Shown in pieces: positions 55,673 to 61,913 of a stretch of 64,000 nt of DNA; the first letter of the stretch is position 1, and every line of letters starts with the position of its first letter. The position numbers and the translations under genes are program-made. The notes under the pieces are model-generated. The model was not told the origin of the DNA, did no database searches, and was given only the letters and a program-made list of their open reading frames with translations. The stretch comes from Deltaproteobacteria bacterium. Its GTDB lineage: Bacteria; Myxococcota; XYA12-FULL-58-9. The stretch is from contig JACRCV010000037.1 of assembly GCA_016218825.1 (NCBI GenBank), positions 1 through 64,000 of the forward strand, read 5' to 3'.

Positions 55673-56485
55673 TCATGCATGCGCTGCGGCTTCGTGCTCC
55701 TCGTCGTGCTCTTCATCGTGATGGGTCTCGGCCACGGACAGGCCGATGTAGATCATGGTCAAGAGCACGAACACCAGCGTCTGCACCAGACAGACGATGA
55801 AGCCCAACAACAAGAACGGTAGCGGCACCAGCACCGGCACCAGGCCGAGGAAGGCCGCGAGCACCGCGTGGTCACCGACCATGTTGGCCGCGAGACGCAC
55901 GGTGAGCGAGAACGGCCGGGCCACGTGGCTGACGAGCTCGATCGGGAACATCAGCGGCGAGATGAACCAGCCCCACCAGGTGCCGGCGGGGTTCGCCATG
56001 TGGGCGATGTGGCCGAGGCCGTGGGCGCGCAGGCCGTGGTAGTTGTAGTACAGGAACACGAAGATCGAGCAGGCGGCGGTGGTGTTCCAGTTGTCGGTGG
56101 GCGGCGCGAAGCCGGGCACGAGGCCGAGGATGTTGCAGAAGAAGATGAACAGCGCCAGGGTGCCGATGACCGGGAAGTAGCGCTTGGCGTCCTTGCCGAT
56201 GATCTGATGCGCCTGGTTGTACAGCCACTCGAGCGCCACCTCGATGAAGCCGCGCAACGACGGCGTCGGCGACGGGATCACCGCGGCGTCGCCGAGGCGA
56301 CGGATCTCCATGCCGGCCTGGATGCCGACGAGGCTGACGATGAGCACCACCAGCACCGCCGCGACCACGTGTTGGATCAAGAGGGCGTTGCCGAACAGCG
56401 ACGCGTTGTGGGTCGCCTCGCGCAAGTAGTCCTGGAGTTGTTGATAGCCGGGCAGAAACGACAACCAAGTGACGCCGTGTCCCAT
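55673..56485 (-). CDS. atpB: F-type ATP synthase subunit a
   Basis: The 270-aa membrane subunit forms the ion half-channels next to the c-ring. The essential Arg is in PFSLTVRLAANMVGDHAVLAAF, followed by the C-terminal helix bundle. The N-terminus is short. The tail is His/Glu-rich (ETHHDEEHDEEHEAAAHA), an unusual acidic/His extension that could bind metal. It lies directly downstream of atpI and 104 bases upstream of atpE. The rest of the complex (b, delta, alpha, gamma, beta, epsilon) is not in the window. Confidence 0.94.
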   Translation of the reverse strand: MGHGVTWLSFLPGYQQLQDYLREATHNASLFGNALLIQHVVAAVLVVLIVSLVGIQAGMEIRRLGDAAVIPSPTPSLRGFIEVALEWLYNQAHQIIGKDAKRYFPVIGTLALFIFFCNILGLVPGFAPPTDNWNTTAACSIFVFLYYNYHGLRAHGLGHIAHMANPAGTWWGWFISPLMFPIELVSHVARPFSLTVRLAANMVGDHAVLAAFLGLVPVLVPLPFLLLGFIVCLVQTLVFVLLTMIYIGLSVAETHHDEEHDEEHEAAAHA

Positions 56486-56487
56486 AG

Positions 56488-56880
56488 TCACACCACCTGA
56501 GTCGGCGACGGGCCGGTCTTGTCCGCAGCCGCAAACGCCTGATGTGCGGTCGCGAGGCCGATGGCGACGAACAAGCTCGACAGCCCCAGACCAAACCCGA
56601 GGCCGTCGAGGCGCAGCACCGAAAGGCACAGGGCCATCAGACCCATCATCGCGACCAGCTTCACCGCGAGCGCCAACGCGTACGCCACCTTCGGCTTGCT
56701 GCCCGCGAACGCCTTCACCGCGAAGTAGCGCAGCGCCCAGAAGTTCACGCCCAGCAGCGCGCCGCCCGCCAGCACCGCGAGGGCGCGGCTCGGCCACAAC
56801 CAGAGGCTCAGCGCCACGAACACCACGGTGGTCGCGAGCTGATAGAGGCTCGTGAGGAACAGGGTCTTGTGCGACACCAT
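56488..56880 (-). CDS. atpI: AtpI-like ATP synthase assembly factor
   Basis: The 130-aa protein has four hydrophobic helices (SLYQLATTVVFVALSLWLW, LAVLAGGALLGVNFWALRYF, LALAVKLVAMMGLMALCL, LFVAIGLATAHQAF), the topology of AtpI-type proteins that help c-ring assembly. The stop is three bases before the atpB start. A gap containing two copies of a 53-bp repeat lies upstream. Confidence 0.8.
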   Translation of the reverse strand: MVSHKTLFLTSLYQLATTVVFVALSLWLWPSRALAVLAGGALLGVNFWALRYFAVKAFAGSKPKVAYALALAVKLVAMMGLMALCLSVLRLDGLGFGLGLSSLFVAIGLATAHQAFAAADKTGPSPTQVV

Positions 56881-56948
56881 CGCGGCGCGTGACTATCGCA
56901 GCCCCACCCGCTTGGCAAGCCGTTGCTGTCGTACGGGGCGAGGAGGGG

Positions 56949-57001
56949 GGCGGCGCAGGGCTTTGGTGGAGAGCAGAGGAAGCGTGCCGCCGGGCGGTCC
57001 C
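56949..57001 (+). repeat. 53-bp direct repeat, copy 1
   Basis: The sequence starts GGCGGCGCAGGGCTTTGGTG and ends CCGGGCGGTCCC. An identical copy starts at 57072. The two are 123 bp apart, both upstream of atpI. Confidence 0.8.
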
Positions 57002-57071
57002 GCAGCGAGCAAGGAGGCGACGAGCATCCGGCTAAGCCGGTGCGAGGAGCGGGGGCGCGGGGGGACGCAGA

Positions 57072-57124
57072 GGCGGCGCAGGGCTTTGGTGGAGAGCAGA
57101 GGAAGCGTGCCGCCGGGCGGTCCC
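57072..57124 (+). repeat. 53-bp direct repeat, copy 2
   Basis: Second copy of the repeat at 56949, identical over the 53 bases as read. It ends just left of the terminator of the adjacent RNA gene. Confidence 0.8.
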
Positions 57125-57128
57125 CCCG

Positions 57129-57168
57129 AAACAAAAGAAGACACGGCGAGTGCGCGCTCGCCGTGTCT
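57129..57168 (-). terminator. Rho-independent terminator of the structured RNA
   Basis: On the minus strand, AGACACGGCGAG and CTCGCCGTGTCT form a perfect 12-bp stem around CGCGCA, followed by TCTTTTGTTT. No T-run occurs on the plus side, so it acts only for leftward transcription. No leftward protein gene ends here, so the terminator must serve the RNA gene. Confidence 0.85.
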
Positions 57169-57359
57169 AAAGTCACCTCAGAAAGTCGGAGGGGGCTCCC
57201 TGAGATGGCCGGCCCTACCCGCAAATGCGGGAGGGCACACTGTTTACTATTAGAACGCCGGCGTCTCATTGCGTGACGCCGCTTGTTCTCTACTTTACCA
57301 CCCCTTTCCGCAGCTGACCTGATTTCCCAGGCCCATCTGGTGTGTTAGTGTGTGACCTT
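57129..57359 (-). ncRNA. Structured small RNA, 6S-like architecture (ssrS candidate)
   Basis: The predicted transcript starts near 57359 and ends in the terminator at 57129. The body to 57169 is 191 nt, the usual size of 6S RNA. Its ends pair: 5' AAGGUCAC (57359-57352) with 3' GUGACUUU (57176-57169), eight pairs with one G-U. Inside, AGAUGG pairs with CCAUCU. A terminal arm is built from AGAAC/GUUCU and GGCGUC/GACGCC. A hairpin CCCGC-AUUU-GCGGG lies in what would be the 3' side of a central bubble. A long rod with closing stem, open centre and terminal arm is the 6S layout, which binds sigma-70 RNA polymerase. I cannot confirm the family by sequence alone. It is also possible that this is a new RNA. 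Confidence 0.6.
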
Positions 57360-57366
57360 GAGGTAC

Positions 57367-57394
57367 ATTGTAGGACAATGAGCGCAGACGTCAA
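57367..57394 (-). promoter_or_regulatory. Sigma-70-type promoter of the structured RNA, with overlapping dyad
   Basis: On the minus strand TTGACG (57394-57389) is followed after 16 bases by TACAAT (57372-57367), 5/6 matches in each box. The predicted start is 57359. CATTGT-AGG-ACAATG, a perfect 6-bp dyad at 57366-57380, overlaps the -10 box and could be an operator. Confidence 0.75.
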
Positions 57395-57458
57395 AAAAAG
57401 TGATCATTTTCTTCGTTGAAGACGTCGGCAGGGCGGTCGCGAACCGGGAGCGGAGAAC

Positions 57459-58820
57459 TTGACGAGCGCGCAGGTGGGCGCCGCGCTTGAGCGCGCGGCG
57501 GTGGTGGCGAGCAGGGAGGCGGGGGTTGCGGTCTCGCTCGCCGGCCATTTTCGTTACAACGATGTGTTGATGGCGGCGCGCTTTCGGTTGGCGAACGGGC
57601 TGACGGTGTTGTTGTTGCCGGACGAGCGCGCCCAGATCTTCGCCTACCAAACCTGGTTCCGCGTCGGCTCGAAGCACGAGGACCCCGAGAAGAGCGGCAT
57701 GGCCCACTTCCTCGAGCACCTGATGTTCAAAGGCACCGCGCGCCACCCGCTCGGCGAGCTCGACCGCGAGATGGAGCGCCGCGGCTCGCAAACCAACGCC
57801 GCCACCTGGGTCGACTGGACCTACTACGTCGAGACCCTCGCGACCCACGGCGACAACTTCGCGACCGTCATCGACTTCGAGTCCGACCGCATGACGCGCC
57901 TCATCCTCGACGCCCAGACCTTCGAATCCGAGCTCGAGGTCGTCAAGAACGAGCGGCGGATGAGCGTCGACAACTCGCCCTCGGGCGCGCTCTCCGAAGC
58001 GCTCTACAGCGCCGCGTTCACCAGCCACCCCTACCGTCGCCCGACCATCGGCCTGATGGCGCACCTCGAGCAGATGCAGCGCGACGCGGTCGAGCACTTC
58101 TACCGAACCTACTACGCCCCCAACAACGCCACCGTCGTCGTCGCCGGCGCCCTCGATCCCACCGAAGCCCTGGTGCAGCTCGCGAAAGGCTACGGCGGCC
58201 TCGCGGCGCAAGCGCTGCCGGCGGCGAACCGCATCGTCGAGCCCGAGCAGCGCGAGGCGCGCCAGGTCACGCTCACCCGTCCGGTGGTCTCGCCCATCGT
58301 CGTCGCGGCGTTCCACGCGCCGGCGCAGTTGCAGCCGGACTTCGCGGCGCTGGAGCTGCTCTCCGAGGTGCTGGTGGTCGGCGACAACGCCCGCCTCTAC
58401 CGGCGCCTGGTGACCGAGGACGAGCTGGCGAGCGACGTGATGGGGGTGCTGGTGCCGTTCGCGGAGCCGGGGCTCTACGAGGTCGTCGTCAACGCGCGAC
58501 CGGGGGCCGACGTCGGCCAGATCGTGCGCGTCATCCAAGAAGAGCTCGACCACCTCGCCGACGGCCTGAGCGCCCAAGAGGTCCGCAAGGCGCGCCACGG
58601 CCTCGAGCTCGGGCTCTACGACGGTCTCAAGGACGTCGAGGGCTGCGCCGAGGCCCTCGGCCACTACGAGACCAACTACAAGGACTACACGTTGGCGTTC
58701 ACCGGCATGGACCGCTGGTCGAAGGTCGAGGTCGCGAAGCTGCCGGAGGCCGCGGCGCGGGTGTTCTCGCCCACGAACCGCACGGTCGCGGTGGTGTTGC
58801 CGGGCGAGGGTGGCGCATGA
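57459..58820 (+). CDS. M16 peptidase, catalytic subunit
   Basis: The 453-aa insulinase-family zinc peptidase has the inverted motif HFLEHLMFKGT (HxxEH) at about residue 83, and the downstream ligand Glu lies in ELEVVKNERRM about 75 residues later. The C-terminal domain follows (RARYGLELGLYDG-type block). A TTG start is chosen because GGGAG lies eight bases ahead. The start of the next gene overlaps its end by four bases. It pairs with a non-catalytic partner, like the two-subunit M16 peptidases of bacteria and the mitochondrial processing peptidase. Confidence 0.9.
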   Translation: MTSAQVGAALERAAVVASREAGVAVSLAGHFRYNDVLMAARFRLANGLTVLLLPDERAQIFAYQTWFRVGSKHEDPEKSGMAHFLEHLMFKGTARHPLGELDREMERRGSQTNAATWVDWTYYVETLATHGDNFATVIDFESDRMTRLILDAQTFESELEVVKNERRMSVDNSPSGALSEALYSAAFTSHPYRRPTIGLMAHLEQMQRDAVEHFYRTYYAPNNATVVVAGALDPTEALVQLAKGYGGLAAQALPAANRIVEPEQREARQVTLTRPVVSPIVVAAFHAPAQLQPDFAALELLSEVLVVGDNARLYRRLVTEDELASDVMGVLVPFAEPGLYEVVVNARPGADVGQIVRVIQEELDHLADGLSAQEVRKARHGLELGLYDGLKDVEGCAEALGHYETNYKDYTLAFTGMDRWSKVEVAKLPEAAARVFSPTNRTVAVVLPGEGGA

Positions 58821-60160
58821 TCGGCAAGAGCTCGCTCGCGATCGTCCAAGAAGACGTCGACGGCGCGACCCTGCTCGTCATCGAGGACCACAGCCTGCCG
58901 GTGGTCCGCTTCCTGGTGACCCTCCGGCCCGGCGCCGAGAGCGACCCTTCCGGGCAAGCGGGGCTGACGCGGGTGTTGATGGACCTGTCGTTGCGCGGCA
59001 CCACCACCGACGACCGCCAGGCGTTCAACGCCAAGCTCGAGGAGATGGGCTCACACCTGTCGGCGGTCACCGGCACCGAGGCGGCGATGTGGCGCGGCAT
59101 CACGTTGCGCCGCCACCTGGACCCGACGCTGGCGCTGCTCGCCGACGCGATGGCGCGGCCGGCGCTCCAGCCCGACGAGATGACGCCGCTCGTCGAGGAG
59201 ATCGTCGAAGGGCTGCGCGCCGATCGCGACGACGACGAGACCCTGGCCGAGATCTTCCTGCGCCGCAGCCTCTACGAAGGCCACCGGCTCGGACGATCGC
59301 CGCAAGGCGAGATCCCCGATCTCCAAGGCCTCGCGAGCGACGCGGTCACCGCCGCGTTCCGAGAGCGCCTGCGGCCCGGCGCCGTCGTCGCGGCGTTCGC
59401 GGGCGATCTCAGCGTCGCCGAGGCCCGCGCCGCGCTCCAGCGCCTCGTCGCCGACTTGCCGAAAGGTGCTCCGGTCACGTCGACCTTGGCGCCGTTGCCC
59501 CGACCCCGAGGGGTCAAGGTCGTCATCGTCGACAAGCCGGAGCGCACCCAGGTGCAGCTGCGGCTGGCTCGCCCCGCGCTCTCGGGGCGCGACGCGGACG
59601 CGTTGGCGTTCTGGTTGGGGGTGATGGCGTTCGGCGGCACCTTCACCGCGCCGTTGTTGCACGAGGTGCGTGACGTGCGCGGCTGGTCGTACACCGCGCA
59701 CGCCGGTTTTGACCGCCTCGGTCGGCTGGTGGCGCCGATGGTGTTCCGGTCGGCGCCCGGGCTCGAGGTGGCGCTGGACTGCGTGGCGTTGGAGCTCGAC
59801 CTCTACCGCAAGCTCGCGGCCGGTGAGCTCGCCAGCGAGGCCATCGAGCTCGCGCGCTCGTACGTGTTGAACCGCTACCCGTTGGAGATCGCGACCTCGT
59901 CCGACCTGTTGATGGCGGCGCTGCGCCACCAGCTCATCGGCCAAGAGCCCGAGGAAGTCTTTCAGATCCCGGCGCGCCTCGCCGCGATTCAAATTGCCGA
60001 CGTCGGCGCCGCCCTGCGGCGCACCCTCGACCCGGCCGGCGTCGTCGTCGTGATGGTGGCGACCGCGAGCGCCATCGAGCCGGCCGTCCGCGCCCGGTTC
60101 CCGGAGGCCGAGGTTCGAGTCGTTGACTTCGCCGAGGGACTGGGGTTGAACCGTTCCTGA
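58817..60160 (+). CDS. M16 peptidase-like protein, non-catalytic partner
   Basis: The 447-aa M16 fold protein has GLTRVLMDLSLRG where the zinc motif HxxEH would be; neither His nor the catalytic Glu is present. It is thus probably the substrate-binding partner of the upstream peptidase. The C-terminal half keeps the Arg/Tyr substrate-binding block RDVRGWSYTAHAGFDRLG, which is typical of active M16 complexes. The two genes overlap by four bases, which favours equal production and a heterodimer. Confidence 0.85.
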   Translation: MIGKSSLAIVQEDVDGATLLVIEDHSLPVVRFLVTLRPGAESDPSGQAGLTRVLMDLSLRGTTTDDRQAFNAKLEEMGSHLSAVTGTEAAMWRGITLRRHLDPTLALLADAMARPALQPDEMTPLVEEIVEGLRADRDDDETLAEIFLRRSLYEGHRLGRSPQGEIPDLQGLASDAVTAAFRERLRPGAVVAAFAGDLSVAEARAALQRLVADLPKGAPVTSTLAPLPRPRGVKVVIVDKPERTQVQLRLARPALSGRDADALAFWLGVMAFGGTFTAPLLHEVRDVRGWSYTAHAGFDRLGRLVAPMVFRSAPGLEVALDCVALELDLYRKLAAGELASEAIELARSYVLNRYPLEIATSSDLLMAALRHQLIGQEPEEVFQIPARLAAIQIADVGAALRRTLDPAGVVVVMVATASAIEPAVRARFPEAEVRVVDFAEGLGLNRS

Positions 60161-60660
60161 TGAAATTCCGCGCCGAGCACAGTTTTCGTGGCATCAGTCT
60201 CGCCGACTACGAGCAGCTCTACTTCAACGAGGACTTCAACGCCGCGCTCTGCAAGGCGGTGAAGCTCGCCCGGGCGCTCGAGAAGCGTGACCTCAAGGAC
60301 GGCAAGCTGTCGCGGGTGGTGCGGGTCGGGCCGGACCGCGAGATCCCGCCGCCGGTCGCCAAGCTCCTCGGCGCGTCGCGCATCGAGTACACCGAGCACT
60401 TGACCTACACCTTCAGGTCGTACAACGGCGTCTGGCACACGGTGTCGTCGGTGTTCACCGACAAGATCGACAGCCGCGGCACCTTCGGGTTCAGCGCCGT
60501 CAAGGACGGCGTCACCCGAGTCGTCGAGGGCGACATCAAGGTCAAGGTGTTCGGCATCGGTGGCGTGATCGAGCGCTTCATCGTCGCCGACGTCGAGCGC
60601 TCGTACAAGGACGCGGCGCAGTTCACCCAACGCTTTATCGACGGCGGCGGCAAGGCCTGA
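60160..60660 (+). CDS. DUF2505-like / SRPBCC-type small protein
   Basis: The product is 166 aa. It has the N-terminal helix and strand pattern of the DUF2505 family (MKFRAEHSFRGISLADYEQLYFNEDFN) and the closing helix GGVIERFIVADVERSYKDAAQF, consistent with a START/SRPBCC-like cavity fold that may hold a lipid. No enzyme residue is evident. The start shares one base with the peptidase stop, so it is transcribed with the M16 pair. Confidence 0.7.
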   Translation: MKFRAEHSFRGISLADYEQLYFNEDFNAALCKAVKLARALEKRDLKDGKLSRVVRVGPDREIPPPVAKLLGASRIEYTEHLTYTFRSYNGVWHTVSSVFTDKIDSRGTFGFSAVKDGVTRVVEGDIKVKVFGIGGVIERFIVADVERSYKDAAQFTQRFIDGGGKA

Positions 60661-60677
60661 TCGGCCGGGGCGCGGGT

Positions 60678-61865
60678 GTGGTCGTGATCCCGACCCCCAT
60701 CTCCGCCGCTGCCGAGCGTCGCGCGGAGCGCGAGCGCTTCGAGACCGAGCTCGCGCGCCGGTTGCTGAACCTTCGGGTCGTAACGCAGTCGAACCTCGAG
60801 GCGGCCATTCGGCAGCAGGTGCTGACCGGCGGTCACCTGGCGACCAACCTCTGGGAGCTGGGTCTCGCCGACGGTCGGACCTTGAGCCGCACCAGCGCCG
60901 AGATCCTCGACATCCGCGAAGCCTCACCGAAAGCGCTCGCCAAGGTCCCGGCGAAGGTGCGCCGCCTGCTCGCCCTCGACGTCGTCGAGCGCACCCGGGT
61001 GCTGCCGATGGCGGTGGTGCGGAGCGTGCTCCGGGTGGCGACCGCGGAGCCCTGGGATCATTTGGCGCTGGGCGAGGTGGCGCGGGTCTCCGGCTATCCG
61101 TTGGAGCCGTTCTTCGTCGCCGAGGTGCCGCTGGTGCGCCTGATGCGGCGGCTCTACGGCATCCCGCTTTGCCCCCGCTTCGTGCCGGCCGACAAGAGCA
61201 TCAAGACCCAGCGCCACCGGCCGGGCGCCGCGCCGCCGAGCGCCGACGACGGTTTGTGGGACGAGCTGCCCGAGCTCTCCGCCGACATCGCGACGGTGGT
61301 GGTGTCGGGAGAGCCGCAAGCCGGAGCACCGCGGCGGCCGCCGGAGGGCGAGGCGCTCGTTCCCCTGACGACGCTCGCCGCGGCCCGCGAGGCGTTGGCG
61401 GTGGCCGAGGATCGGGACGCGATCGCGACCGTGCTCTTGCGCTTCGCGTTGTCGCGCGGCAAACGCGCGGCGTTGCTGTTGTATCGGCACGGCGTATGGA
61501 GCGGCTGGCACGCGGCCGGGCACGACGTCGATCCCGAGCGCGTGCGGCAGCTCTCGGTGCCGGCCCAGACCGCGACCATGTTCGGACTGGTGGCGTCCTC
61601 GGGCGCGCCCTACCTCGGGCCGCTGGCGCCGCACCGTTGGCACATCGAGCTGTGGCACGCGCTCGGCGAGGCGGTGCCGGGGACGGTCGCGTTCCTGCCG
61701 GTGCATTTTCGCGGCAAGCTGGTCTTTGGGCTGTACCTGGACGCCGGCGACGGCGCCGACATGCCGACCGACGTCGCCGAGATCTTGGTGCTCGCCCACA
61801 GCGTCCCGACCGCGATCGAGCGCCTGATCGCGCACCGCATCGAGGCGAGCCGGCGGTCGGGTTAG
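60678..61865 (+). CDS. MshEN/GspE-N-like protein without ATPase domain
   Basis: The product is 395 aa. The first 150 residues resemble the N-terminal regulatory domain of GspE/PilB ATPases: ELARRLLNLRVVTQSNLEAAIRQQV, then VLPMAVVRSVLRVATAEPWDHLALGEVARVSGYPLEPFFVAE. MshEN domains bind cyclic di-GMP in some ATPases. There is no Walker motif after it. The C-terminal half (RDAIATVLLRFALSRGKRAALLLYRHG ... AHRWHIELWHALG) looks like a GAF-type sensory domain. It may regulate a pilus or secretion machine by nucleotide binding. The GTG start is preceded by a G-rich stretch. Confidence 0.65.
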   Translation: MVVIPTPISAAAERRAERERFETELARRLLNLRVVTQSNLEAAIRQQVLTGGHLATNLWELGLADGRTLSRTSAEILDIREASPKALAKVPAKVRRLLALDVVERTRVLPMAVVRSVLRVATAEPWDHLALGEVARVSGYPLEPFFVAEVPLVRLMRRLYGIPLCPRFVPADKSIKTQRHRPGAAPPSADDGLWDELPELSADIATVVVSGEPQAGAPRRPPEGEALVPLTTLAAAREALAVAEDRDAIATVLLRFALSRGKRAALLLYRHGVWSGWHAAGHDVDPERVRQLSVPAQTATMFGLVASSGAPYLGPLAPHRWHIELWHALGEAVPGTVAFLPVHFRGKLVFGLYLDAGDGADMPTDVAEILVLAHSVPTAIERLIAHRIEASRRSG

Positions 61866-61913
61866 CTCCCGGCCGACCTGCACCTCCGCCTCGGGAGGTT
61901 GCTCCCCAGCGAA

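Larger units (their letters stand above)
56881..57458. other. 578-bp gap with tandem repeats and an unannotated structured RNA
   Basis: The left half holds two copies of a 53-bp repeat that probably includes the atpI promoter region. The right half holds a leftward RNA gene with a near-consensus promoter (57367-57394). The rightward M16 gene starts at 57459. No protein gene is supported. Confidence 0.7.

Noticed and set aside
57177-57240. Possible thiamine-pyrophosphate riboswitch (CTGAGA motif on the plus strand)
   Set aside because: The short CTGAGA is present, but the second conserved half of that riboswitch is absent and the downstream gene is a peptidase. The terminator and the promoter both point to leftward transcription.
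57301-57340. Possible signal-recognition-particle RNA on the minus strand
   Set aside because: A CAGGTCAG-like string is present, but the conserved apical loop with GGAAGCAGCC is missing.
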